The position numbers and the translations under genes are program-made. Under the pieces are notes generated by a model that was given only the letters and a program-made list of their open reading frames with translations, was not told the DNA's origin and did not search any database. Below, in pieces: positions 11,097 to 20,151 of a stretch of DNA of 64,000 bases; the stretch's first letter is position 1, and the number at the start of each line of letters is the position of its first letter. The stretch comes from Virgibacillus chiguensis (GTDB lineage: Bacteria; Bacillota; Bacilli; Bacillales; Amphibacillaceae): assembly GCF_900129865.1 (NCBI RefSeq), contig NZ_FQXD01000001.1, forward strand, positions 415,712 to 479,711. Direction: 5' to 3'.

Positions 11097-11606
11097 CTAT
11101 AATGTTGCTACATAACGCAATGCTTCTAATTCAGCTCCGTCTACCGAATAAAAACGCACGGTTATCTCTTCTTTAACTTGCCATTCCATGATCGCATAGG
11201 TCTTCTCTTTGCGAACACGTGGCAAGCGTATACTACCAGGATTAAGTAGCAGTTGGTTTCCTTTTTGTTCCACGCCAGCAATATGTGTATGACCAAAACA
11301 AATCACTTGTGCTCCAAGTTCTTCTGCACGATAAGCCACATGTAATAAATTACTCTTTACTTGATGCAGATGACCATGAACAATGAGAAATTTCACTCCA
11401 CTAACTTGGATTGTTTGTTCCTCTGGATAGCGCGTATCAATATCACAATTTCCCATTACAGAATAAAATCCAGCCATTTCCTTGTCGTCCATACCTAATT
11501 CCGAATCTCCACAGTGAATCAGAGCATCTACACGGTGTCGTTGTTTAATTATTTCCAGCTCTTTCGTTAATCCGTGACTATCACTCACAATCAGCACTTT
11601 TGTCAT
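11097..11606 (-). CDS. YfcE/YsnB-family metallophosphoesterase
   Basis: A 169-residue MJ0936-type phosphodiesterase. Metal-binding motifs are in order: SDSHG near residue 9, HCGDSE near 34, MGNCD near 53, VHGH near 80 and FGHTH near 107. The ATG at 11606 has AGGA upstream; three further upstream codons are probably not used. It sits 10 nt after rdgB and is the last gene of the rph-rdgB-ysnB block conserved in Bacillaceae. The physiological substrate is not known. Confidence 0.9.
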   Translation of the reverse strand: MTKVLIVSDSHGLTKELEIIKQRHRVDALIHCGDSELGMDDKEMAGFYSVMGNCDIDTRYPEEQTIQVSGVKFLIVHGHLHQVKSNLLHVAYRAEELGAQVICFGHTHIAGVEQKGNQLLLNPGSIRLPRVRKEKTYAIMEWQVKEEITVRFYSVDGAELEALRYVATL

Positions 11607-11616
11607 AAGAACCATC

Positions 11617-12225
11617 CTATCTATCTAAAAGTATATCTTGTTTGTTTAAACTGGCTTCTAGTTCTTTCAAAGCATTTCGTCTGTGACTAATGGCATTTTT
11701 TTCTTCTGGGGATAACTGAGCCATTGTTTGTTGAAAGCCTTTTGGAATAAAAATAGGATCATATCCAAAACCGTTCTTTCCAATTGGTGAATGAGCAATT
11801 CTGCCGTGACAATATCCAATATAATATGTAGTAGCTGAACCAGGTACAGCAACCGCAAGTACACAGATAAAATGTGCTGTTCTTTTCGTTTCCGGTACGT
11901 TATGTAATTCGGTGAGCACCTTATCGATGTTGGCCTGATCACTTTTATCCTCTCCAGCATATCGCGCGGAGTACACCCCAGGTTTCCCATCTAATGCATC
12001 AATCATTAAGCCAGAATCATCAGCGATGACAGGGAGCGATAACATAGAAGCGATTTGTTCTGCTTTTAATGCTGCATTTTCTTTAAATGTTGACCCTGTT
12101 TCTTCAACATCTGGTATACCGTCTAATTCATTTAAGGATATAGCGTCAAGCTCATATGCAGCAAATAGTTCTTTAAACTCTTTCGCTTTCCCTTTATTCT
12201 TTGTAGCAATAATTATTTTTTTCAT
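11617..12225 (-). CDS. rdgB: XTP/dITP diphosphatase (RdgB/HAM1, YsnA)
   Basis: Hydrolyses non-canonical purine nucleoside triphosphates to monophosphates, cleaning the nucleotide pool. Family marks are IATKNKGKAKEF at the N-terminus, VEETGSTFKENAALKA near residue 42, the catalytic DDSGL near 68, the FGYDPIF substrate loop near 148 and SHRRNALKEL near the C-terminus. The ATG at 12225, 4 nt after the rph stop, gives the normal N-terminus and 202 residues; the longer ORF overlaps rph. Confidence 0.95.
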   Translation of the reverse strand: MKKIIIATKNKGKAKEFKELFAAYELDAISLNELDGIPDVEETGSTFKENAALKAEQIASMLSLPVIADDSGLMIDALDGKPGVYSARYAGEDKSDQANIDKVLTELHNVPETKRTAHFICVLAVAVPGSATTYYIGYCHGRIAHSPIGKNGFGYDPIFIPKGFQQTMAQLSPEEKNAISHRRNALKELEASLNKQDILLDR

Positions 12226-12229
12226 TTTG

Positions 12230-12994
12230 TTATTCTTCTCCTTGCGCACTTGTAGCCTTAACAATCTTTTCAGCAATGGAACCTAATGCTTCCCGCTGCT
12301 TTTCAAATAGTGTTAACAACCCTTCTTCAGCAAGCTGGAGCATCGTTTGCAATTGTTTACTTGAAAAAGTCGCTTCTTCCCCTGTACCTTGTATTTCAAC
12401 AAACTCACCTGAACCTGTCATTACGATATTCATATCAACATGTGCACTGGAATCTTCTTGATAATTCAAATCTAGAATTTCGTTTCCATCTGGTAATACG
12501 CCAACCGAAGTTGCTGCCAACAAATCTGTAACTGGCATTTTAGAAATAACTTTATTTTTCACTAACTTATTAAATGCTAATGCAACAGCAACAAACGCAC
12601 CTGTAATCGAAGCTGTCCGCGTGCCGCCGTCAGCTTGAATGACATCACAATCTACCCAAACCGTTCGTTCGCCTATGTTATCTAAATCGACGACGGATCG
12701 AAGGGATCGTCCAATTAATCGTTGAATTTCCATCGTTCTTCCACTTACTTTACCTTTAGAAGATTCACGTATATTTCTTTGCTCAGTAGCGCGAGGGAGC
12801 ATTGCATATTCCGCTGTAATCCATCCCTTTCCTTGCCCACGCATAAATGGAGGAACTCTGTCTTCAATACTTGCATTACATATTACTTTTGTATTTCCTA
12901 TCTGAATCAGCACAGAGCCTTCCGGATGCTGAAGAAAATCCGTAATAATTGTGATAGGTCGTAAACTACTTTCATTACGCTGATCGCTTCTCAT
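12230..12994 (-). CDS. rph: Ribonuclease PH
   Basis: Phosphate-dependent 3' exoribonuclease that trims tRNA 3' ends. It reads [14 protein letters not shown] at the start, SRSSVVDLD-type phosphate site as [11 protein letters not shown] near residue 85, and [19 protein letters not shown] near residue 112, all hallmarks of RNase PH. The 254-residue length is standard. AAGGAGGAG lies 6 nt before the ATG. It is the first gene of rph-rdgB-ysnB. Confidence 0.97.
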   Translation of the reverse strand: MRSDQRNESSLRPITIITDFLQHPEGSVLIQIGNTKVICNASIEDRVPPFMRGQGKGWITAEYAMLPRATEQRNIRESSKGKVSGRTMEIQRLIGRSLRSVVDLDNIGERTVWVDCDVIQADGGTRTASITGAFVAVALAFNKLVKNKVISKMPVTDLLAATSVGVLPDGNEILDLNYQEDSSAHVDMNIVMTGSGEFVEIQGTGEEATFSSKQLQTMLQLAEEGLLTLFEKQREALGSIAEKIVKATSAQGEE

Positions 12995-13245
12995 GTAAAA
13001 CTCCTCCTTATTTCAACACTAGCTTAACATATTTTCAAGCAAAAGGACTATTTAAATACATGGCAATTTCAATTACTATTCCTATCTCCCTTGTTATAAG
13101 AAACGCAATAACCATTTTTTACCAAATCTTAAGCGAAAGACTTTTAAGCACATAAAAACGATAAAAAAACTTAACTTATCGCCTCGTTTTTATGGAGGAA
13201 TCTGCCGTTTTTCTTATACTATAAACCAAAAAACATAGCACAAAT

Positions 13246-13271
13246 AAAAAGAGGCTAAATAGGCAGCCTCT
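13246..13271 (-). terminator. Terminator after gerM
   Basis: AGAGGCT / AGCCTCT stem followed by five T on the reverse strand, just downstream of the gerM stop. Confidence 0.8.
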
Positions 13272-13275
13272 CCCT

Positions 13276-14340
13276 CTACAGTTCTTCTGCTTCTGTAAAT
13301 TGCTGTATAGTAACAGGTTCCGTATATGCTTTACCTTCTTCATTTACTATCTGTTCTATATTATCTATACTAACTTGCACGGATTCAATCCCTTCTACTC
13401 CCGTCATTGTCCGAACAATGCTTTCCATGACTTGATCAGATATGACTGCCTTATCTTCCTCTTTTAAAACTTCCTGATTAAATTGCAAATGCAATGTCCC
13501 TCCCTTTATTGAAGGAGGTTTTGTTAGAGTCGTTTTCGGATTAAACACTTGCATCACATTCTGCTCCACTCCTGGCCCATCTATTAATGCATTTACAATG
13601 GCCATCAACTCGTCATCCTCTTTCTCTTGATCTACATATTGGGTGACAGGAATATAATAAGCATTATCATTATGTTCGGCAGGGTAGAACATCGTTACGG
13701 TTTTACTATCCACGAGATCACTTGCACCGGTATCACTAATATTTATACCATCAGCGCGTGAAAAGCCATTTCCTATCGGCGTACCATCAACAGGCATTTC
13801 CGTTATGGCGTTACCTTCCATCTGCAACTGCACCTGTTCCACATTGTCAAATTGCGTTAAAGAATACGTAACAGCTTCTAGTATTTTTCGTTCATTTTCG
13901 GCTTCATAATTAGCAAACTCTTTTGATAGATTAACAATGATCGTACCGTCTTCTTGAAGATTAACCCCTAAAACTTCCGTGCCTGCAGGTATGACTCCCT
14001 GAAATCCATTTGGCAACACTTGAGATACCGGACCATCTTTTACTAAATATTCCATTACTTGCTTGGCAACAGTATGCGATTCTGTCGTTGGCATTTCTAT
14101 CGTTTGTGAAGCTACCATGCCATTAGCATCTAATAAATATAAGTCACGCGCAACGGTACTCGCTTGCGTCTCATCATCCGTTTCTCCTTCACCACCTTGC
14201 GTTTCCCCTTGATTATCAACGGGTTCTGCATTTTGTGGGGGATCCATTTCCTCATTTAAAGACTGTTCTCCTTGAAAACACCCACTTAAAATGATGGAAA
14301 GTATCATTACCCACGCGATAAGCATGACGCGTTTTTGCAT
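13276..14340 (-). CDS. gerM: Spore germination lipoprotein GerM
   Basis: A 354-residue secreted lipoprotein. The signal peptide MQKRVMLIAWVMILSIILSG ends in a lipobox LSGC with the lipidated Cys near residue 21. An acidic, low-complexity linker (about 25-60) follows, then two GerMN repeats (about 80-200 and 225-345), seen as repeated ...TEVLGVNLQEDGTIIVNLSKEF and ...TLHLQFNQEV patterns. GerM acts in sporulation and germination in Bacillus. The ATG at 14340 follows GGAGGGG by 5 nt. It sits between racE and rph, as in B. subtilis. Confidence 0.93.
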   Translation of the reverse strand: MQKRVMLIAWVMILSIILSGCFQGEQSLNEEMDPPQNAEPVDNQGETQGGEGETDDETQASTVARDLYLLDANGMVASQTIEMPTTESHTVAKQVMEYLVKDGPVSQVLPNGFQGVIPAGTEVLGVNLQEDGTIIVNLSKEFANYEAENERKILEAVTYSLTQFDNVEQVQLQMEGNAITEMPVDGTPIGNGFSRADGINISDTGASDLVDSKTVTMFYPAEHNDNAYYIPVTQYVDQEKEDDELMAIVNALIDGPGVEQNVMQVFNPKTTLTKPPSIKGGTLHLQFNQEVLKEEDKAVISDQVMESIVRTMTGVEGIESVQVSIDNIEQIVNEEGKAYTEPVTIQQFTEAEEL

Positions 14341-14415
14341 TTTTTCCCCTCCTACCATAGTTTGTACTAAGATATATACGAGCATAGGAAGCGAAATAGA
14401 CCAAGCTATATAAAA

Positions 14416-14448
14416 AAATGCAAGATTCTTATTTAGAATCTTGCATTT
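14416..14448 (-). terminator. Terminator overlapping the racE stop codon
   Basis: Perfect 14-bp stem AAATGCAAGATTCT / AGAATCTTGCATTT with a 5-nt loop and then a T-run on the reverse strand. Its first arm encodes the last codons of racE. Confidence 0.85.
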
Positions 14449-15256
14449 GATGTAACACAGCTTTTTCTATGGTTATCATTTGTAAATTTTGTTCTTTAAA
14501 AATTCGCTTAGAGATTTGCATGAACATATTTAAATCACCAGTCGTATAAAATTGATGGATGGGAGTTATTCCATTATGATTTAACAAATGTTGCATTTCT
14601 AATATAGTACTCGTTTCTCTGGCTGTTTCTTCACTAGAAGATATTAATGTTACATCTTCCCCCACTACTGATTGGATAGTGGATTTAAGGAGAGGATAAT
14701 GGGTACATCCTAAAATAAGTGTATCCATTTGTGTTTGCTCCACCATCGGTCGCAATGCTTCTTCAACAACTTGTATTGCTTTTGAGCCTTCCATAACTCC
14801 TTGCTCTACCATGGGGACAAACATAGGACAAGCATTTGCATAGATGTCCAATTCACCTTTAATACTTTTAAGTGCATTCGTATAAGCTTCACTTCTGATA
14901 GTTCCGTCAGTTCCAATGACGCCTATACTATTATTTTTTGTAAATTTAATTGCCGCTCTAGCACCTGGTTGAATAACTCCTATAACAGGTATGGCTAAAT
15001 GTTTCTTTAAAGAATCTAATGTAAAAGCTGTCGCAGTATTGCACGCAACGACTAACATTTTAATATCTCTAGCTAACAAAAAGTCAACCATTTCCCATGT
15101 GAATTGCTGCACTTCTTCTTTTGATCTTGGTCCATAAGGACAGCGCGCTGTATCACCAACGTAAATTAATTTCTCTTTAGGGAGCTGTCGCATTAATTCA
15201 TAAGCTACTGTCAACCCACCAACTCCTGAGTCAATAACGCCTATCGCTTGTTTCAC
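14429..15256 (-). CDS. racE: Glutamate racemase
   Basis: Makes D-glutamate for peptidoglycan. The two catalytic cysteines are in VVACNTATAF (about residue 73) and LGCTHYPLL (about residue 184); the N-terminal IGVIDSGVGGLTV motif is present. The 275-residue length is normal. The C-terminal codons lie within the terminator hairpin. A MarR-type gene ends 21 nt upstream and is probably co-transcribed. Confidence 0.96.
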   Translation of the reverse strand: MKQAIGVIDSGVGGLTVAYELMRQLPKEKLIYVGDTARCPYGPRSKEEVQQFTWEMVDFLLARDIKMLVVACNTATAFTLDSLKKHLAIPVIGVIQPGARAAIKFTKNNSIGVIGTDGTIRSEAYTNALKSIKGELDIYANACPMFVPMVEQGVMEGSKAIQVVEEALRPMVEQTQMDTLILGCTHYPLLKSTIQSVVGEDVTLISSSEETARETSTILEMQHLLNHNGITPIHQFYTTGDLNMFMQISKRIFKEQNLQMITIEKAVLHQMQDSK

Positions 15257-15277
15257 TATATCGCCTCATCTTAAACT

Positions 15278-15730
15278 TTATTTCTGTTCTTTTTCTTTCA
15301 TTTGCTCATGCAAATATGCAAGCAATTTATGCAATTGATCGATTTGATCTTCTGAGAATTCCTCCAAAACTTGGCCTAAATATTCTTGCCGTTTTTCTAC
15401 AACCTCATGAATAATCGTTTTTCCTCTCTCCAATACATGGATACGTACTACTCTTCGATCTTTAGCATCACGAACTCTTTCAACAAGCCCGCTCTTTTCC
15501 ATCCTATCCACTAAATCAGTAGTAGTACTAAAGGCTAGACTAATACGATTAGACAGTTCCCCAATTGTTAAATCTCCTTCTTCCAAAAGCCATTGTAAAG
15601 CAATAAACTGTGGAGAGGTGATTGGATAATTGTGCAGGATTTTTCGACCATTTTTCTTAATGATTCCAGATATATAACGCATTCGCTTCTCAATCCGGTT
15701 TATCGTTTCTTCAGTTTCATACGATTTCAA
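15278..15730 (-). CDS. MarR-family regulator (YsmB-like)
   Basis: A 150-residue winged-helix DNA-binding protein. The wHTH core is LTIGELSNRISLAFSTTTDLVDRMEKSGLV (shown by ELSNRISLA and DLVDRMEKSGLV), followed by the wing VRDAKDRRVVRIHV. It lies directly upstream of racE with 21 nt between them, the same order as B. subtilis ysmB-racE. Its ligand and targets are unknown. GGAGGTAAC is found upstream of the ATG. Confidence 0.88.
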   Translation of the reverse strand: MKSYETEETINRIEKRMRYISGIIKKNGRKILHNYPITSPQFIALQWLLEEGDLTIGELSNRISLAFSTTTDLVDRMEKSGLVERVRDAKDRRVVRIHVLERGKTIIHEVVEKRQEYLGQVLEEFSEDQIDQLHKLLAYLHEQMKEKEQK

Positions 15731-16357
15731 CGACCGTTACCTCCTACTCCCCTATGTATCATATCTATTTTACATAATGAAACGCCTTTACGTAAAGCAA
15801 TCATCTTTGACAAGTATAATTTTATTATCCTATGTGTACATCCACATTTTGCTTCAAATAAAGAAACACATTTTGTTTCACGTTGTAACCGCATAAAAAC
15901 TATCATTAAAAAATCGCTTGAAAAAAAATGGTTAAAAGATGCATGAGCTAAAATTTTATTTTTGTTAAGACAACCTTAAAGACACACCCCAGTTACAAAA
16001 AAACAACACCGACATCCATTGACGATTCACTTTATATAAAGAACTTTTTTCATTATACAATTAAAATGGAAAGCTTGCATCCGCTATTTCTTTTACTATC
16101 TAGCAGACATTGCGGTGTTAGTGAAGCTTTCTATCTAATATCTTTTCGTTTCCCCTGTTCAGACCATTCATGTATTTACCTCCATTAGATGTTTGATTAT
16201 AGCCCTATCCTACACCTAGATGTATTACTTGAATGTAAGCTTCCTTACAATGCAGCATCTTTTTTTATCCAAAGTTGTTGGCGCTCATTTTTAAAAATAC
16301 TTAGTAAGTTCATCCACAGCTGCTAAATTTTATAAATTCCTAGACCAAAAGTAAAAA
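15731..16357. other. Intergenic region upstream of the MarR gene
   Basis: About 630 bases with no ORF that has both a start site and protein-like composition. An open frame 15632-15946 on the plus strand overlaps the MarR gene antisense and looks like a shadow. No RNA family recognised. Confidence 0.4.
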
Positions 16358-16392
16358 AACCTGTCATATGGCTCTTTTACATACGACAGGTT
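16358..16392 (-). terminator. Terminator of the glutaredoxin unit
   Basis: AACCTGTC / GACAGGTT stem with an inner TATG/CATA pairing and a run of seven T on the reverse strand, 20 nt after the stop of the 51-codon ORF. Confidence 0.88.
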
Positions 16393-16412
16393 CATTCATC
16401 ATACTTGTTTCC

Positions 16413-16568
16413 TCACCGCATAAATTGCATAATTAAAATAGCAATTGCTGTAACTAAAAGCCCGAGGTTTCCTGGGCAAATAGAAAAAAGCGATTTTCTA
16501 TTCTGCTTTTCATAAGGAACGGAGCAACTATTGTATGTCCATTTTTGTTTGCATAATTTTTTTAACAT
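16413..16568 (-). CDS. Small membrane-anchored protein coupled to glutaredoxin (51 residues)
   Basis: A 51-residue ORF beginning with ATG 2 nt after the glutaredoxin stop codon and ending 20 nt before a strong terminator. Sequence begins MLKKLCKQKW and has a basic, cysteine-containing N-terminal half (Cys 6, 15 and 31). A single C-terminal hydrophobic helix follows (GLLVTAIAILIMQFM). No separate ribosome site is visible, so expression would rely on translational coupling. I do not recognise a family. A tail-anchored topology is inferred from the helix position. Confidence 0.55.
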   Translation of the reverse strand: MLKKLCKQKWTYNSCSVPYEKQNRKSLFSICPGNLGLLVTAIAILIMQFMR

Positions 16569-16570
16569 AT

Positions 16571-16807
16571 TTAGCTTTTTAAGGCTTCTTGAACTTTATC
16601 TGGATCAAAGCCAATGATCCACTTTCCGTTCATTTTCGTTTGCGGTACACCCATTTGTCCAGTTGTTTCCACTAAACGTTGCCCTGCCTCACGATCTGTT
16701 TGTACATTTATCGTCTTATAAGGAACATTATTTTCCTTTAAATAATTTGTCATCATTGTACAATATGGACATGTTGATGTAACATATACTTCTGCTGTAG
16801 CTTTCAT
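16571..16807 (-). CDS. Glutaredoxin-family thiol oxidoreductase
   Basis: A 78-residue thioredoxin-fold protein with a CPYC active site (STCPYCTMM, residues about 12-20), the cis-proline region GVPQTKMNG near 53 and a C-terminal helix. It is of the NrdH/YruB-like small glutaredoxin type. AAAGGAG precedes the ATG. It is first in a two-gene unit with the 51-codon ORF. It probably exchanges electrons with low-molecular-weight thiols or protein disulfides; the partner is unknown. Confidence 0.88.
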   Translation of the reverse strand: MKATAEVYVTSTCPYCTMMTNYLKENNVPYKTINVQTDREAGQRLVETTGQMGVPQTKMNGKWIIGFDPDKVQEALKS

Positions 16808-17163
16808 TATAAAATTCTCCTTTCATTCATTTTAATTATCTTCATTTTATACCCCCACATGTATATAGTCAACAAAGTTGCTTCGGGTTGTTTTTCTATA
16901 TTACATAAAATTTTTGTTCCAAAAAATTTACTTTCCCGTCATTTTTATTTAACAAATAATCTGTAAACTAATTTATGAAAGGCGGAAAAATACAATACGA
17001 TGTTACATTCATAAAACTATACGCATTGGGACAATACATACATCACATTGTATTTAAAAAATCCAACGATTAAAAGTTCAAGTTCAATGTGGTAAGTTAC
17101 TGATTTTAAATATTGGTCTACCTTGAGCTTGAGTCTGCACGCTAACTTAAAGGGGGAATGATG
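16808..17163. other. Divergent intergenic region
   Basis: About 350 AT-rich bases between the glutaredoxin gene and the Tat phosphoesterase gene. It should carry both promoters; no site was clear enough to call. Confidence 0.4.
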
Positions 17164-18546
17164 ATGACAAGTAAGCCATTTAAAGACGAAAATAACATGA
17201 ATAAAAGAATGGATCGCCGAACTTTTTTAACACAATCTTCCAAGGTTACCGGAACAGTTGTCGGATTAACTTTATTAGGATCATTTGGTGCCATTCCTGT
17301 TAGCGCTGTATCAAAATCACCTGTGAAACACGCAAAAGGAAGAAAAGCTGATTTAGTTTTTCCAGTCATTAGCGATGTTCATATCAAATATAATGATGAA
17401 GCTAATATGAACAAATTTACAACTACTTTAAATCAACTGAACCAAGTAGTTCCTCAACAGGATGCGTTAGTCGCGATTGGCGACCTTACAGAGTATGGTT
17501 ACGAAACGGAATATGATATATTCATGGAGGTTTATGAAAAAAATAAGAATCCAGATGCAACCCCCATGTTTGCAATTGGAAATCACGATTATTGGAATGG
17601 TTTATCCCCAATAGATTCACAAAAACGTTTTTGTCAAAAAACCGGGATGAAATCTCATTACTATCATCAAATAATTAAAGGCTACCATTTTATCATCCTT
17701 GGGACTGAAGACGGAAAGACAGAAGGAACATTTTCCACTAATCAAATAAAATGGCTAGAGAACAAATTACTGATTGCAAGTAATGACGACTGGAAAAAAC
17801 CTATATTTGTTTTCCATCATCAACCTATTAAAGAAACAGTCTATGGAAGTGAATGGGGGTTTTCTGAAAATAGAGACCTTTTTTATAATACATTAAAGAA
17901 ATTCCCACAAGTCATTACATTTTCTGGTCATACCCATTACCCGCTAGACGATCCGAAAATTATTCATCAGAAAGATTTTACAACCATCGGTACTTCTACA
18001 GGTGCTTATGCATGGCTTGAAGGCGGAAGAATACAAGGTGCAGTTCCTGATGGTGCAAACATGATAAACCAAGCTCTTATTGTTGAAGTGTACAGTAACA
18101 AATTGATCATTAAACGCCGTGACATCCATAATAATGATTGGTCTGGCGAAGATTTTGAAATTAATTACCCGATAAACAAACGAAATTTCAAGTACACGGA
18201 AAACCGTGACAAAAAACCACCTTACTTCACTAAGGATGCAATGGTTTCTATCCTAAATGAAGCAACCACAGCTTCTAGTTTAACCATATTGCTAACACAA
18301 GCTGAAGATGACCTTTTAGTACATGATTACAAACTAAAATTAAAAAATATACAAACTGGAAAAATCGAAAAAGAATACCTAGCTTTTTCAGAATTTTATA
18401 AAGACCCAATGCCAAATCCTCTTCGTTTAAGTATTGATCGCTTACAAGCAAATACTACTTACGACATAGAAATTCACGCTTTAGATGCATTTGGAAATAA
18501 AAGCAAAAAAGCTTTAAAACTAATTGGAAGAACACAAAATAATTAA
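17164..18546 (+). CDS. Tat-exported metallophosphoesterase
   Basis: A 460-residue calcineurin-like phosphoesterase sent out by the twin-arginine route. The signal peptide has the DRRTFL twin-arginine motif near residue 19, a hydrophobic stretch VVGLTLLGSFGAIPV and a probable cut after VSA. Metal ligands are in order: SDVH near 70, GDLTEYG near 105, GNHDYW near 140, HHQP near 220 and SGHTHYP near 258. The last ~120 residues form a beta-rich, fibronectin-like domain (NTTYDIEIHALD). Three ATGs in a row occur; 17164 has the best spacing from AGGGGGA. A TatA-like gene follows. Confidence 0.88.
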   Translation: MTSKPFKDENNMNKRMDRRTFLTQSSKVTGTVVGLTLLGSFGAIPVSAVSKSPVKHAKGRKADLVFPVISDVHIKYNDEANMNKFTTTLNQLNQVVPQQDALVAIGDLTEYGYETEYDIFMEVYEKNKNPDATPMFAIGNHDYWNGLSPIDSQKRFCQKTGMKSHYYHQIIKGYHFIILGTEDGKTEGTFSTNQIKWLENKLLIASNDDWKKPIFVFHHQPIKETVYGSEWGFSENRDLFYNTLKKFPQVITFSGHTHYPLDDPKIIHQKDFTTIGTSTGAYAWLEGGRIQGAVPDGANMINQALIVEVYSNKLIIKRRDIHNNDWSGEDFEINYPINKRNFKYTENRDKKPPYFTKDAMVSILNEATTASSLTILLTQAEDDLLVHDYKLKLKNIQTGKIEKEYLAFSEFYKDPMPNPLRLSIDRLQANTTYDIEIHALDAFGNKSKKALKLIGRTQNN

Positions 18547-18662
18547 CCGTCTTTTTCTCACTATAGAAAAGTATAAAAGTTTACAGGTCAATAATATTAG
18601 AATAACTATGTCTTCCACCGCAATATTTTCTAAAATTTCAAATAGATAAAAGAAGGACTTAT

Positions 18663-18842
18663 ATGTTACAAAGTGCTGGCATCCCTGGATTGATATGTAT
18701 ACTAATTATTGCATTAATTGTAGTCGGATCATCCAAATCACCTGAATTAGGTAAAGTTGTTGGTATAACGTTAAAAGAATTTAAAAAGTCAACAAGGGAA
18801 TTAGTTTCTGAAGATGAAGCAAAAGAAGATAAAAATGATTAA
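18663..18842 (+). CDS. TatA-like translocase subunit, atypical hinge
   Basis: A 59-residue protein: short N-terminus, one membrane helix (GLICILIIALIVV), then SPELGKVVGITLKEFKKS, an amphipathic helix, and a charged tail, which is the TatA layout. The normal hinge [11 protein letters not shown] is changed to VGSSKSPELGK, so the near-invariant Phe and Pro are missing. AAGGA precedes the ATG. It lies 116 nt after the Tat phosphoesterase gene, recalling phoD-tatAd, but no tatC follows. It may be a dedicated partner for that substrate (inference). Confidence 0.8.
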   Translation: MLQSAGIPGLICILIIALIVVGSSKSPELGKVVGITLKEFKKSTRELVSEDEAKEDKND

Positions 18843-18865
18843 CTGTCCATTTAGCACGTTGTCTG

Positions 18866-18899
18866 AACCCCTTTCAATCTTTATGACAAGGGGTTTTTT
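18866..18899 (+). terminator. Terminator after the TatA-like gene
   Basis: AACCCCTT / AAGGGGTT stem followed by a T-run, 23 nt after the stop. Confidence 0.85.
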
Positions 18900-18994
18900 A
18901 ATCCAGTATTTTTTTTATTTCTCCAAGATTTTCCCACGAATCACTTGATTGAATTAACGAAATATTACTATTTAAGTTACATTTCCAATTCTCA

Positions 18995-19023
18995 TTGACT
19001 AGTTTGTGAAAGCTTACTATAAT
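18995..19023 (+). promoter_or_regulatory. SigA promoter of the YitT-family gene
   Basis: TTGACT, 17 nt, TATAAT. The expected start of transcription is near 19030, leaving a leader of about 70 nt. Confidence 0.75.
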
Positions 19024-19100
19024 CAATACCATTGTATTGTTAAATACCTTAATTCATCCTTGTCAATTCAAACACATTTTGCAGTTCGGGAGGTTATTAT

Positions 19101-19931
19101 ATGAAAGCTATTATAAAGGATATTCTCCTTATTACTATTGGTTCATTTCTCATCGCAGCCTCTGTTGAATTTTTTGTTATTCCTAATAAACTTGGCGATG
19201 GTAGTACTATTGGAATGTCTTTAATTTTATATTATTTATTTGAAGTTCCTGCTAGTATTAGTTCTTTAATCATAAATCTAATTTTCATTGCAATTGCCTA
19301 TAAGTTTTTAATGAAAAAGACAATCGTTTATACTGTCATTGGTGCATTTATGACATCTGTAGGACTAAGTGTTATGAATCTCATACCTTTTGCAGTTGAC
19401 GACATGATTTTAGGAGTAATTTTCGGAGCACTATTAATGGGGGCAGGTTTAGCACTAATTTTCATTGCTGATGCATCAAACGGGGGCACAACTCTACTCG
19501 CATATTTATTGAATTATACGAAGGGGTATAATTTTTCCAAAAGCCTCTTTTATATGGATAGTTTGATCATTGTAGGCTCCATTGTAGCAATTGGAGTGTA
19601 TCATACATTGTATAGTTTTATTTTTGTCTATTTATGTACAAAAATAGCTAACCAATTTATTGAAGGTTTTCATAACAAAAAAGCAATGACAATCATGTCG
19701 GAACAATATGAGGAAATCTCAAAGCGTATTACGCACAAATTCGGCAACGCCGCTACCATCTTTTATGGATATGGTTACTATGTTAATGAAGATAAGCGAA
19801 TTATCTATATTGTAATCAAAAAAAATGAATTGTTAAAAATAAAAAAAGAAGTGCAATTATTAGATCCTCAATCTTTTATTGTCATTCATGAAGTAAAAGA
19901 GGTTGTTGGCGGGAAATTTGGTTTTGTTTAG
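19101..19931 (+). CDS. YitT-family membrane protein (DUF161/DUF2179)
   Basis: A 276-residue protein with five or six membrane segments in the first ~190 residues (including the family-typical GDGSTIGMSLIL near residue 32 and ASNGGTTLLA near 130) and a C-terminal soluble DUF2179 domain. That domain ends in VIHEVKEVVGGKF. YitT-family proteins are of unknown transport function. GGGAGG precedes the ATG by 8 nt. It is a single-gene unit between a SigA promoter and a bidirectional terminator. Confidence 0.9.
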   Translation: MKAIIKDILLITIGSFLIAASVEFFVIPNKLGDGSTIGMSLILYYLFEVPASISSLIINLIFIAIAYKFLMKKTIVYTVIGAFMTSVGLSVMNLIPFAVDDMILGVIFGALLMGAGLALIFIADASNGGTTLLAYLLNYTKGYNFSKSLFYMDSLIIVGSIVAIGVYHTLYSFIFVYLCTKIANQFIEGFHNKKAMTIMSEQYEEISKRITHKFGNAATIFYGYGYYVNEDKRIIYIVIKKNELLKIKKEVQLLDPQSFIVIHEVKEVVGGKFGFV

Positions 19932-20064
19932 AAGCCTTGGTTTATATATACTACAGTTAGCATAAAATAATAGAACTACAATTATTTACTTGAGGTAGAG
20001 AATTTTTCACAAATAGATGGTAATTAGCACCATTACCCCATGACGATATGCTATAGATAAAAAC

Positions 20065-20108
20065 AAACACTTGCTTTTCTTTCGGGTAAAACGAAAAAGC
20101 AAGTGTTT
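20065..20108. terminator. Bidirectional terminator between yitT-like and cat-like genes
   Basis: Perfect 14-bp stem AAACACTTGCTTTT / AAAAGCAAGTGTTT with a 16-nt loop between two convergent genes. Confidence 0.85.
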
Positions 20109-20151
20109 GCCCTTACGTGGGTAAAATGATGTAGGGTAAAAACAAGATCTT

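Noticed and set aside
15632..15946. 104-codon plus-strand ORF antisense to the MarR gene
   Set aside because: Starts inside the antisense MarR sequence, no ribosome site; composition is that of a shadow frame.
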